Assembly: GCA_004352715.1 (NCBI GenBank)
Contig: SCFE01000024.1
Span: forward strand, 1,354,989 to 1,418,988
Origin: Hofstenia miamia
Lineage: Eukaryota > Xenacoelomorpha > Acoela
Direction of reading: 5' to 3'
Length of the DNA stretch: 64,000 nt
The notes beneath the pieces were generated by a model. It did not search any database. It worked only from the letters and a program-made list of their open reading frames with translations, and was not told the origin of the DNA. Shown piece by piece: positions 22,301 to 33,347 of the stretch. The number at the start of each line of letters is the position of its first letter. Positions within the stretch are counted from its first letter, which is position 1. The position numbers and the translations under genes were made by a program.

Positions 22301-22308
22301 TCGCGGTG

Positions 22309-22660
22309 TGCAATTCAGCTGTAGGTGGCTCAGCTGTCTTGGGACATCGCGCAGACCCGATCATTTCTGGGGTTTAGCTGATGCAGATTTACACTGTTGA
22401 TGGCCACTAGTACGTTTCGCTTCGGCAGTTATTGCCATGTAAACTCGTATGCCTCCTTTGAGCTGCAGTCTAGAATTAAAAGCAATATGCACATCTGTAT
22501 GTTAATCTACCATCCTTCGCTGGCATCGAGGTTGCCTATTACTATTTCTAACTCGTTGTACTGTTGCTACGAGATGTCTTGCCTACTTAATAGTAGTTCC
22601 TACGCTATCACTTAGTACTTGCTCTATACTTACTCGTATTATTGTTCACTCTGATTATGC
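22309..22660. other. GC-richer unclassified insert
   Basis: This block is richer in G+C than the genome around it and ends abruptly at a (TA)n tract (22663-22695). The open frame at 22397-22615 has no recognisable motif. With 21637-21961 it may form one insertion that split a TA microsatellite, later hit by the hAT MITE. Confidence 0.35.
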
Positions 22661-22662
22661 TA

Positions 22663-22695
<33 letters not shown>
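22663..22695. repeat. (TA)n microsatellite
   Basis: Pure TA run of about 33 bp. Confidence 0.9.
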
Positions 22696-22698
<3 letters not shown>

Positions 22699-24094
22699 AT
22701 AATTCACAATGATTTCCTAAATAAAAAGTATTAATTTTAAAAAATGTGTAATTTAATAATTTATAATTTTGGTGAAATTAATTTTCGTACGCCATCGCGC
22801 CACAAAAATATTTCGTAGCAAGAAATATTTCGTGTAATAATAATATTTATAACATACACAATTAAAGAGGACAGCAATGCAGTGCGTTCGCACCGAAATT
22901 TACGGCATAAGCTGCTTATTTCATTATTCTTTCGTTTATGATAATATAGACTTCTATTTAGAAAAAAGCCCCCCCCCCATTTACGTCCATCTCCTATTTA
23001 TAAGTCTATGATAATACTCAGAATTTGTTTTGAAAACTTCACAACAAACTTTTTTCGCGTTCACACTTGAAACTGTTGTCAACTTCATTATCTCGCCAAA
23101 AGTTGTTAGCCAAGGTAGAATCGATTTAATTCTGAAAACTTTGGTGACAACAAGTTTTTTTCGTTCGCACAAAACGGTTTGTGATTCTAACAGTTAACGA
23201 CGGTTTGGGGTACATTTCGTATCCCAGACTCTTAATTCTTTTATCTACCGATGCGCCATAGTCGCTCAGCATACTCATTTGCATAAAAAACTATGTAGGA
23301 GGTTTCGAAAAATAAGTTGAACATTATGAAAAATTTATTCCTTTAACCATCCAAGAACGACTAGGGTTTGCCATCATTATCAGAAACATAACAATGGAAA
23401 CAGACAATACTTTGAATTTTCCAATGAGTATTAAAACGATTTTGTTTAAATAAGTTAGGATCTTAAAGTGCGTTTATGACTTTTTTACGTGGAGCTTTAT
23501 GGTTTTTTATGATTAGATTCCAGGAGGATTGTCTAGAGGATAAATCTGGCGCAACTTTCCTTTGTAATATAAATTACTAAGAGAATTTCAGAAAATCCTG
23601 AAATTTTCCATGCCCAGACTGTAAGAGGCTTGCTGATTTTGGCCTACCCAAACCCACAGCCTACGTAATGTCTCAAAATGGATCTGGATTGGTTCGGCAG
23701 GGGTACAACTTGGTTTAATTGCTCAACCTGCAATATTTAGTCAAATAATCCGTATTTTACTAAAACAATAAAAACTTTTACCAAACAGAAATTATATGGA
23801 AAAATAACAAACATAATATACATGGAAATTATTTAAAATGTTCACTTTTGCTAGATTAGCAAAACTTGTGGCCCTCATTTCAACCAGCAGTTCATTAATT
23901 TCTGCCAAGGTCCCCTCCACAGCGGGCGAGATAGGCGCGCAACATACACTGTACAACCATTTCTGTTTCCACCCTTGCTCATTCCTACGAAATATTGCGT
24001 GGGACATAAGTGAGTCACTTATGATGACGAACTTTCTGGACAGGGTCGGCCCTCAAAAGAATCAGAATATCAGATTATGCTTCATTTGACCAAG
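22696..24094. other. Unannotated intergenic DNA
   Basis: No gene is recognised. A C10 homopolymer lies near 22969. The 23600-24060 part is less AT-rich and may be repeat-derived, but its frames match nothing I know. Confidence 0.35.
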
Positions 24095-24697
24095 TTAACC
24101 GGGATTGGGACACTGGGACTTATAAGTGACCTACTTAAGAAGGACGTTCCCAACAAAAGAAAATTTCAAAAAACTTTTTGATTTATTAATTTCATTACTA
24201 AAATATAGTAGACATTTATTTCTTGCCATTAAACGAGTGATTCTGTGCCCACCAAAAAAAAATTGCAATTCAAAATTTAGAATTTAAATAATTTTCAATT
24301 TTTAACTTACAAGTCAATGGACATATTCTTTTTCGCCACAGATCTACTGTGTCAATGTTCATCATCTTTATAAAATATCTATAGTAAATTATGTTAGTTT
24401 GTCTATTAAATAACGGATTTTTTATAAAAAACCCAATTTTTAGGTTTGTTACTTATAAGTCCCTTTGGTCCATTGGAGAAATTGTCCATTATTTGTGACG
24501 AACAATTTTTTTAATTATAATTAGTATGCGCAACAGGTGAATCTTGCGTGCACTGCAGGGTACCAATCAGGAACGTAATTTACGCGCTTTTAATCATTTC
24601 GCGCGCGCAGCATGAAACCCAGCAAAATGTAGGGGAGCGACGCGCGGTAATTAAAACAGTAAACATCACCAAGTATTTACCCAACTGCGCGCAAACA

Positions 24698-24708
24698 ACT
24701 ATATAAGG
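24698..24708 (+). promoter_or_regulatory. Candidate TATA box of the piggyBac transposase
   Basis: ACTATATAAGG lies in an unusually GC-rich stretch with several GCGC motifs (24595-24700), about 45 bases upstream of an ATG at 24750 (MAFQVGDNFKSFGN). Spacing suits a transposon-borne core promoter. Confidence 0.4.
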
Positions 24709-24749
24709 GACTGGAACCTCTTTACATTCTTTACGACATAATACTCTAA

Positions 24750-26491
24750 ATGGCATTTCAGGTTGGAGATAATTTCAAGTCTTTTGGCAACCTGGTAGAG
24801 GTGAATATGGCCATTATTAGAGCGCTACAATTCTGGATTTTGGCAAGGATATGTATCGTGTTCATTATAATGAGTTCTCGAACGAGTACGATGAAGACGT
24901 AAAAAAGTCATGAGTAAAGAAGCTCCCAAAACATCTAAACGAAAAACATTAGAGAACATTGATTTATTATATAATTAAGGAATAGATACAACTTCAGATA
25001 ACGTAATTACTACTGATACAGCTCCAAAAGAAAATCCTCTTCAATCAGATATTCCTTCGCCTGATCAATGCAATACTGCTCCTCCGTTCAGACTAAGAGA
25101 AAGAAAGTAACACGTATTCTACATGGAAGATGATGATGATGATGAAGATAGTGATGACAACGAGAATAGTGATCAAGAACTGGAAGGGTTTGAAGAATTA
25201 GACGAAAACAACGACAAGAATGATAGTGATTCCGATAACAATTGTGTGGAAAACCTGACAGAAGTTCGTTGGCGGATTACCAGAGATAGAACCTATTGCA
25301 ACGTGTTTCCTTATCAAGGCAGTCTTCTTAATGCTACAGAATAAAGACATCTAGTGAATACTTTCAGATTTACTTAAGTGATACATTATTGCAGTCAGTC
25401 TGTGAAAATTCAATGGAATATGCAATTCAGCATGCAAAAAGATGTCTCTGGATGAATCATTGAGTATTGATGAGCAGATTTTGCCATATAAAAGAGTAAA
25501 AAGCAGTTTGCGGCAATACAACCCAAAGAAACCGAAGAAATGGAGCTATAAACTCTTTGTAATGAGTGGGTCTTCAGGCCTCATACATTATGTCGAGTTC
25601 TATGATGAACCCACTCGGGAAATGACTTTAGTGGAACAACACATTGGAAAATCTGGCATGATTGTAGTTCGGATGCCAGATCATATTCCCGACAATGTCA
25701 ATCGTAAAGTTTATTATGACAATTGGTTTAATTCACCGCATCTACAACTCTTCGCATGAATAGAGCACATGGTCTAGAATTTCCACCACTACGTCAATTA
25801 AAACAGAACGGCTGCGGAAGTTACGTTTCAAAAGAATGTAAAATCGATGGAATCAATCTATATGCTGTCCAATGGTTCGATAACCGAGCAGTCACGATGC
25901 TGAGCACTTTTTCATCTGTTGAACCTATTGCTGAAGTATCTCGCTATGATAAATCAAAACACACCACTACAAAAGTGCCAGCCCCAAAGGTCATTCTAGA
26001 TTATAATACTCATATGGGATTTGTTGACGAAGTAAATTCTTATTTGGCACTGTTCCGACCATCAATTTGATCAGTGCGTCGATTCTATTTGAAAATATTC
26101 TATCACTTGATTAATTTATCTGTTGTGAACTAATGGCTTTTATATCGCAGAGATTATAACGACATTGGAATGCAAAAATCGAAAATGTTGCCACTTTATG
26201 ACTTCAAAGATCCATTGCTCAAAACCTCTCTGTAGCACTAAAGCAGAAATGTCACCGAAGGTCTTCTCTTGAAAAAGAGTTAGTGGCGAAAAAATGCGTG
26301 GCGGTCCTAAAACAGTGATTCCCATAAAAGACATTCGTCTGGACAATATTGAACACTACGCCATTGCAGCAAGCCGTGGTCGTTGTAAATACCCTGCATG
26401 CAGTGGCAAACCCATTGTTAAATGTTGTAAATGTAATGTTCATTTGTGTGTTTCATTGTTAGACTGTTTTAGAAGTTTTCATGCTGAATAA
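24750..26491 (+). pseudogene. piggyBac (PGBD-like) transposase, frameshifted
   Basis: An acidic N-terminal segment (25123-25344, MEDDDDDEDSDDNEN) leads into the DDE domain in pieces. MSLDESLSIDEQILPYKR (25442 on) holds the first catalytic Asp (25469-25471). KVYYDNWFNSP holds the second (25718-25720). After a frameshift near 25756, NTHMGFVDEVNSYLALFR holds the third (26026-26028). The C-terminus (26294-26491) ends with the cysteine-rich module CKYPACSGKPIVKCCKCNVH. All three catalytic aspartates survive, but at least three frame changes or stops break the reading frame, so it is not functional. The family moves by cut-and-paste at TTAA. Confidence 0.85.
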
Positions 26492-26601
26492 ATAGTTCTT
26501 TCTGCAGGATTTTATGTTCTTATGTAGTTTGTCACTGATAAGTGAAAAACCTTCAAGTAGGACAAAGTCACTTATAAGTGACAAACAGTGTCTATGCCTC
26601 C

Positions 26602-27992
26602 AGATACAATTTTTTCAGAATTTTAAAGACGTTATATATTAAACTATAATGAGGACACATTTGCAATAAAAAATGAAAAGTCATAAACTGCAACACTTAT
26701 TATTTGGGTAGTTTTCTTTAGATTAATATTGAACATTTATATGAGTATAATGGAAACATAATACCAGCGAGATTTTCCATAATATATAAGTAAGAGAATG
26801 TACGCGCTTAAGAAAGCAATTAAAAAAAGGTTTAAAATTTGAAACTATTTGCAATGACACCATTCTCGTTTAGAAAAATTATGATCAAAGGTGAGATGAT
26901 AAAATATTTGCAATAACTCAGAGATGTCAGTGCGGATTATGCCTATGGGGATTGAACAAATAATGCACAAGTGTTCAATATTAAGCCTATGTTAGATATC
27001 AGCCTAAGCTTTTCTGAAAACACTACCCACATATTTCATCAAGACATATTTATTATAACCCAGATCAACCCAAGCTAACCACTTCTGTTCAAATCCTAGC
27101 CATCCCGATTTATGTGTTCCCAGATACACATAAATCTCTGCTAAAGCTCTAGTAATGAAAATGTATTTGACTTTTTCAAAATTTAGAATAGTTACAACTA
27201 AGAACAGTGCAATAGTTAATCTTAACGTGCCTATGGTTTATTTAAAAGGGCAGCTCAATTTTTCCACATTTTCAAAGAATTTATGAAATTTGGAAATCGT
27301 GAGATGTGGGCATTTTTATTGGTAAGCGTGCTCCAATGTAATGTTGCAAATTTGTAGTAAAGTGTATTGCTCTGTCTGAAGTACTTCAAAAGACAAACTA
27401 TTTTTCATTGAAAATTTCCATTTTTAAAAAAAATAAGTTCCCTCCATTCCTAATTTCCAGGTTATCAGGAGGACCAAAGCCCATGATCGTTGGAGCAAAA
27501 ACTAACCTTTATTTCTTTTTATGTAGATATGCCACCTTGACTCATGTGCCGTACGTAGTCAGACGCTCCTTGAAACTGAAGCCTTCACGCAACGTCACGG
27601 GTTAATAATGAAAAATAAGGAGAATCTACTCCTGTTTTAGGACGCTTTCATATTTGGAATATCATTATTAGTTCGTGAGTTTTAAGCGTTTAAATTTCTT
27701 TCTAACAATCATAAAAAATTTAAGGTTAACTAGACTAGATTTAAACAATTTGGCGATTTTTCGTGTTAGGCTTAAGACAGTGTCATAATGATCAGATTTG
27801 CTTAAAACTATGATAGGAAAATTGAATAAGGCCATGATCATAACATAAGCAGAGCCCGAATGCTGTCCTCAAACAATGTGTTTATCAATCCATTGTAATT
27901 AATCAACAGTTTTACTATTCGGCACAATTTGAATGTGAATTTTGAAAGTGGTCTTTAATAAAGAACTTTCACTATGTGGGCAACTGTAATTC

Positions 27993-27994
<2 letters not shown>
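26602..27994. other. AT-rich intergenic DNA
   Basis: No gene or bounded element is recognised. A less AT-rich patch at 27470-27605 has an open frame with no known motif. Confidence 0.35.

Positions 27995-28033
<39 letters not shown>
27995..28033. repeat. (TA)n microsatellite
   Basis: Pure TA run of about 39 bp. Confidence 0.9.
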
Positions 28034-28036
<3 letters not shown>

Positions 28037-28119
28037 GTGAGCAAAACGTTTTTGCCGTTTTTTCTCAACATATTTCTAAACCAGCTGTTTATTTAATAAA
28101 GAAATTCAGTGTTCATGTA

Positions 28120-28889
28120 TCAGATGGCCTATTCAATTGCATTTTTTAATTTTTCATTTTGAGCATTTTGAAAAAAAAGAAGTGAAAAACGGAAATGGTC
28201 ATTTTTCATTTTTTAAAATTCCATTTCGCATTTTTTAATTTTGAAATTTTTCAAATAATTTGCAAAACGGAAAAGGAAAATCGACAAATGAAAAACAAAA
28301 TTTCTGAATTCCGTTTTTCATTTTTCATTCTTCACTTTGATTATTTTGTAATTTAATATTTTATTTGAAAAATGAAAAATGAAATTAAAAGATGAAATAT
28401 TTCAATTCCGTTTTCCTTTTTTTGATTTTCGTTTTTGTTGTTATCATTAATTCTTGTATAATTACATCCAATTATCTTAAATATATAAACAGTAAACACA
28501 AGTAATACAAAAAGTGGTTGTGTACTTGTAGGCATTAAATTTCTGTCAATCACAGTTGGATGCCAATTGCATAAGAATGAGAACAGCCAAAACGAAAATC
28601 AAAAAACGGAATTGAAATGTTTCATTTTTTGTTTTTCATTTTTAATTTTCAATTCAATTTTTAATTTAAGCTTTATAATACTATAAAAATGAAAAACGGA
28701 ATTGAAATTTTTTGTTTTTCTTCATATTTCAGTTTATCAATCATTTAAAAAATTTAAAAAATTAAAATTGCAAAATGGAATATGAAAAACGAAAATGAAA
28801 AATGACCTTTTCCACTTTCAAATTTCAATATTCATTTAATTTTTTCAAAAAAATGAAGAATGAGAAACGGAATTGAATTGGTCACCTGG
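28120..28889. mobile_element. 770-bp foldback (near-palindromic) MITE
   Basis: The two halves are inverted copies of each other with many mismatches. The left end tcagatggcctattcaatt and the right end aattgaattggtcacctgg pair at 15 of 19 positions. Internal blocks pair in order (ttcaattccgttttcc at about 28410 with aaaacggaattgaaa at about 28602; catttttcattttttaaaat at about 28200 with atgaaaaatgacctttt at about 28797). The symmetry centre is near 28500. TA lies at both borders (28118-28119 and 28890-28891), as for a Tc1/mariner-type target. The arms are built from repeats of GAAAAACGGAATTGAAAT-like words. There is no coding capacity. Confidence 0.75.
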
Positions 28890-28949
28890 TATTTGCATAA
28901 TACAGGAATCAACTGGTAACCAGTCAAGAACTTGCCCCAAGGTTTAATG

Positions 28950-29535
28950 TAAGCGATGACACCATACGACTGCAAATATGCCATATACTAAAGAAATGAA
29001 AATTACCACATGACTTAGCATATGCAAACAAACTTCAGATACTGATTATATGCTCTTCTCGTCGTAGTATGAATCTATTTTTTATAAAATGATTACTTGT
29101 GATGAAAAGTGTATTATGTATTCGAACTTTAAGAGAAAACAATTGGTTATCGCTGGCGATCCCCTCCCACACCTTTCAAGGGCATCACTTGCTTGGTGGA
29201 TATGTCAGTGAATAATACACTTTGAGTATTTAAAATTGAATCAACCCATTACTGCTAACAAGTATTGCGAACCACTTGAAAGAGTTCAGGAAAATTTGTT
29301 GAAGTAGTAAATTGGAAACAAGTTTTATTTCTCCAGAACAAAAATTACCTTTGTCAAGATAGCAGAGTTAAAATGGGACGTTATGCTAGACTCTCTGTAT
29401 TCACTAGACCTCCTCAACATATTTTCGCTTAATTTCAACTTAAATAATCACATGAACATTACGAGAATTCATAAAGATGGTCATTTCAAAAATGAGGTGC
29501 AAAACTTTTCCCATAATAAAACTAAGGACTATTAC
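28950..29535 (+). pseudogene. Mariner transposase relic
   Basis: Plus-strand frames give ICSSRRSMN, then FFIKMITCDEKCIMYSNFKR (matching FLDRIVTCDEKWILYDN, catalytic Asp present). Next are KQLVIAGDPLPHLSRASLAW and QPITANKYCEPLERVQENL (matching ITAEKYCQQL). After a frame change come AELKWDVMLDSLYSLDLLN (matching ELGWEVLPHPPYSPDLAP, where the usual catalytic Asp of YSPDL is retained as D) and FKNEVQN. Stops and shifts interrupt it throughout. The upstream DNA-binding region is not clear and terminal repeats were not found. It starts just right of the foldback element. Confidence 0.7.
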
Positions 29536-29755
29536 TAAGTCGTAAGATCATCTGTAGAAAGCCATAGAATTTGATGATTCGTATTTTAGGGAATAAATAA
29601 ATTAAGACTTTACATTTGGATATTTAATATTTCCTATCGAAATCGGAAACAGCTTTTTTGAAGATCAACAAAAAATTTTAAAAGCACGGATTAAGATTAT
29701 TAATACTCAATTGAAATTAACTAAGTTAATCATAATTCTGCAATGAAAGAAAACA

Positions 29756-29760
<5 letters not shown>

Positions 29761-29805
<45 letters not shown>
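29761..29805. repeat. (TA)n microsatellite
   Basis: Pure TA run of about 45 bp. The right flank (cacatggtttcgaatgaac at 29820-29838) resembles the base order seen at PLE 3' ends elsewhere in the window, but without a hammerhead core. Confidence 0.9.
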
Positions 29806-29808
<3 letters not shown>

Positions 29809-30051
29809 AATGAAAACTGTCACATGGTTTCGAATGAACTTTTTAAAGCTGAATACGACTATGGATTTTATTTTTCCCTCTCCTTAAAATGTCCATATTT
29901 TTTTACGATTTTCCCCAAACAGCCCCTTTTTCTATGAGGTTTTTTAAAAGTTTTTATTTATATTGCAAAATATACGTGATTTATTGCATGCAATAAATTA
30001 TAAACTTTTGAATATTCATTAGTAGAACTCTCAGCGCAAAATAAAGTGTAG

Positions 30052-30411
30052 CCCAATAAACAATAAAACGTTTAGAAGACGTCTTATAACACGTCTATAA
30101 AATGGTTTAGAAGACGTCTAGAACACGTTTAGAATTGGCATCTGTGTCAGGTGTAGAAGACGTCTTTAAGACGTTTAGAAATGGTTTAGAAGACGTCTAG
30201 AAGACGTTTAGAAGACGTCTAGAAGACGTTTAGAAGACGTCTAGAAGACGTTTAGAAGACGTGTTAGAACATTATTTGATGGACACTAGATAGCATTCAG
30301 CAACGTTTAGAAAAGGTGTTTTATACGACATTTAGAAGACGTATCTTAAGACGTCTTACAACGTGTTATACCATTATAGGAGGGATATAAAACGTTTTAT
30401 TGTTTATTGGG
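30052..30411. mobile_element. 360-bp inverted-repeat element with a tandem GACGT-rich core
   Basis: The ends are perfect inverted repeats over 22 bases (left begins cccaataaacaataaaacgt, right ends acgttttattgtttattggg). The interior is a run of AGAAGACGTCT/AGAAGACGTTT units, most regular at 30180-30265, where a 22-bp unit is repeated about three times. This would give many GACGTC palindromes. No transposase is present and the target duplication is unclear. Superfamily unknown. Confidence 0.8.
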
Positions 30412-31536
30412 AGGCTATAGGTCTTATAGCAAGGGCATGATTTGAGTGAACAATATATGCTACTAAGCTAATCACTATTAGTGCTGTGCGCCTCAAGATA
30501 CTTTAATCTATTAACCGGACCATATTACTTTATAACTTAACCGGATTTTTACCGGTTTTAATCGTATCCTTAAAAATTAGTGCTTGCTTGGTTACATACA
30601 TATATGCATCTATATTCATGTTCAAGCTCAAAAGAAAAACATATTCAGTTCCCATATGTTTCAAAAGCAAATTATTCTATTCTTTTGTGTTAAAATCAAA
30701 TTGATATTCATACAAGTTTATTATATAGTAGCACTCTCATTGTGATGAATATGAAAATTTTGTAATTTGATCGATATGCAGTAGTCCTGGACTGTAGTAA
30801 CAAGTAGAATGTGTAAGTGCGCCAAAACACACACAATTGTGGTAAAGATAGTGGAATCCATCACATGTATTTGAAGATAAGCTATTGCTGAAATATTTAT
30901 AACAAAAAAATTTAGAATTCTGATTTTTGAATGTCTGGCCCTCTCAAAAAGTTCTATTTCATTAGAAACTCAAATTTCTGATGATCTGTTATATTTTTGA
31001 GAGGTGACATAGCAAATATTTTATCAATACAATAGTCACAAAAACAGAGTGCAATCCCTAAAGCCTACTGCGAATTATTTTTCATTATTGATGTATCAAT
31101 CAAACAATTTGTTAGCAGCTGATACTGAGTGGCTTTGAAGTTTTCACTTTCACTCCAGTTTTCTGGATAGGTTTCAAAAAAGCTATCAAATGCGCTCAGC
31201 TATCGAACAACCTTCTACTGGTTCTGGTTATAAAAACATCAGACTTTTTGCTTAGTGTTGGTCCTATCGGTCTGGGCTCATTTCAGTGTTTCATTTCCTT
31301 CAATATCTCTTGAAACTTCTAGAATTTTGACTGTTGTGAAGCCAAATTTACTGTCAGAATACAGAAAACTCAGAAAAATCACTTCCTTTGAAATATAAAA
31401 GTCGTGTCTATCTGCTTATGGAGTAATTAGCGCCAAGAATTAAGCTTTAACCTTAAACAGGCTAGTGATTTTAAAAAAATTTTCATGATCCCATAAAAAA
31501 TTTTTAAATGTTTATTGCTCAAAAACTATTAATGGC
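30412..31536. other. AT-rich intergenic DNA
   Basis: No gene, RNA gene or bounded repeat recognised. Confidence 0.35.
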
Positions 31537-31800
31537 GTGTTCAATCTGAAAGGACCACGTGATAGAGGAGAGTCTTCTCTTTTTTTTCGTTCTAAATTCT
31601 CATCCTGGCTTTGTCCCATCAAAGTGGGCCGTCGCACGACCTCTGACTTTACGCACGGCACACCTCAATGGGTTTGGAATATCTTTGCACATATTAAGAA
31701 ACAGTTAAAGTTCTATGTTGCCTCCAAGGGCTCAGAACCTTCTAAATACATCAACACTAACTATCGAGAGAATTTAAATCTTTTTTAAAAATTCAAAAAT
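31537..31800 (+). repeat. Unclassified repeat-derived coding fragment (HIKKQL family)
   Basis: A GC-richer patch encodes GTPQWVWNIFAHIKKQLKFY. The string cacatattaagaaacagtta (31686 on) is nearly repeated at 35308 (cacatataaagaaacagtta), where the frame reads VYPHIKKQLVWCFKK. This suggests two fragments of the same unknown mobile ORF. I do not recognise the family. Confidence 0.3.
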
Positions 31801-32803
31801 TTCTAAAAAAAATTGTTAATCTATTCAACAATCTCTGCCACAGCAATAAGCTTTATTAAAAATTTTCAACATTGCATTAATGTATGTTCCCCATTAGACC
31901 TACCCATGCTCCAAGATTTTCAAATTTGTAAATAGGCTTCGAAAAAATTCTTTGTAAATGTCAAAAAACGTTTTGCCCTTTAAAACTGACGCTAGGCTGT
32001 TTAAGGTTAATATAAAACTTTGCTAAAACAGTTGTTGATATCTCGTAATCCGTTCATTTTTGTCATATCAAGGTTGAAATGAGATCAAAATAGCAAAATT
32101 TAGAATCTATATTTGGATTTCAGCATCCATCATTCTTGATACATGAGGTAGGGTCAAGTGTTCTAAATTTTTGACATTAGGTTATTCGCCCCCCCCCACA
32201 AAAATCAACTTCTTATAGTTATTTTACTGACTTTTGCTTTTGCTGTTTACCACGATGAAATGATCAATATCACGGAGAAGTTTAATCTTTTCTAAGATGC
32301 TGCTTAGTTTGATGACTGCTCCTTAATTTCAAGAATAGATTCTCAATGCTTCTTATGGCGTCATTACTAGGATTAGTCGGAATTCCAGCAATTTCAATTT
32401 GCCGAATTACACAAATTATAGCTATTTGAAATCTTTGTGATGTTATAGCTAAAGACAAAGTGCTTGCCTGTCAGAAGGAGTTTTTGCTCCTTCAACGCGT
32501 TCTAATTGCGTTATAAGGAAATAACTTGAATGTAAACTCATCATTTCGAATATTCTGATCATGCTCATGAAAAAAAGTATAAATTAGATCGATTTAATTC
32601 ACATTTTCAGAAATATTTTATAAAAATGAATATATGTTTGCACCATTTTGAATTCTGAGAGGATGCAGAGTTATTCTTAATGTAGACATTGATACATTTG
32701 TCTTCAATTACAATTCACTGTCATTTGTATGCTAACTGCTAATGAGATGTCTAAAAGTACCTATGTTACGTCACAATTAATTATATTAACAAAAATAGTA
32801 TAT

Positions 32804-32806
<3 letters not shown>
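31801..32806. other. AT-rich intergenic DNA
   Basis: Nothing recognised apart from a C-rich homopolymer near 32189. Confidence 0.35.

Positions 32807-32838
<32 letters not shown>
32807..32838. repeat. (TA)n tract entering an assembly gap
   Basis: TA run that continues into N and re-emerges at 33180, so the true tract or insert is unresolved. Confidence 0.9.
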
Positions 32839-33179
32839 NNNNNNNNNNNNNNNNNNNNNNNNNNNNNNNNNNNNNNNNNNNNNNNNNNNNNNNNNNNNNN
32901 NNNNNNNNNNNNNNNNNNNNNNNNNNNNNNNNNNNNNNNNNNNNNNNNNNNNNNNNNNNNNNNNNNNNNNNNNNNNNNNNNNNNNNNNNNNNNNNNNNNN
33001 NNNNNNNNNNNNNNNNNNNNNNNNNNNNNNNNNNNNNNNNNNNNNNNNNNNNNNNNNNNNNNNNNNNNNNNNNNNNNNNNNNNNNNNNNNNNNNNNNNNN
33101 NNNNNNNNNNNNNNNNNNNNNNNNNNNNNNNNNNNNNNNNNNNNNNNNNNNNNNNNNNNNNNNNNNNNNNNNNNNNNNN
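32839..33179. other. Assembly gap (341 N)
   Basis: Unknown bases bracketed by TA repeats on both sides. Any reading frame across it is meaningless. Confidence 0.99.
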
Positions 33180-33229
33180 ATATATATATATATATATATA
33201 AAAACGAGCACGATGACGAATTATATTTG

Positions 33230-33263
33230 TAGTACTTTCAGCTATATTATTAGCCTTCATCAG
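33230..33263 (-). ncRNA. Hammerhead-ribozyme-like core 3' of a Penelope-like element
   Basis: The minus strand has CTGATGA (33263-33257, exact core), a five-pair stem II (AGCTA/TAGCT with one bulged G, loop ATAA), exact GAAA (33239-33236), then the self-complementary hexamer AGUACU with A at the cleavage position. Stem I is poorly conserved. It lies about 85 bases after the PLE stop codon on the same strand and about 30 bases before a TA tract (33180-33200). This is the layout known for PLE terminal hammerheads. Confidence 0.5.
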
Positions 33264-33347
33264 CAGGAATACACAGCGATTAAAAATAAAGTTTATATAT
33301 ACCGCAATGAAACGATTGATTGAATGATTGACAGGATGATTGACAGC

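Larger units (their letters stand above)
24099..26601 (+). mobile_element. piggyBac-family transposon, degenerate
   Basis: The left end starts after TTAA (24095-24098) with CCGGGATTGGGACACTGGGA and then ACTTATAAGTGACC. The right end has GTCACTTATAAGTGACAAAC, AGTGTC and a C-rich end near 26601, a decayed inverted match; no TTAA is seen after it. The palindrome-like ACTTATAAGT recurs once more at 24450 and as ACTGATAAGT at 26548, giving two copies per end. Between the ends lies a broken piggyBac transposase with its promoter-like upstream segment. Confidence 0.7.

Noticed and set aside
32729-33323. Long frames rich in Ile-Tyr across the N run
   Set aside because: They are translations of (TA)n plus unknown bases; no protein evidence. 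The same applies at 34020-35132, 43737-44282, 58810-59049 and 61047-61920.
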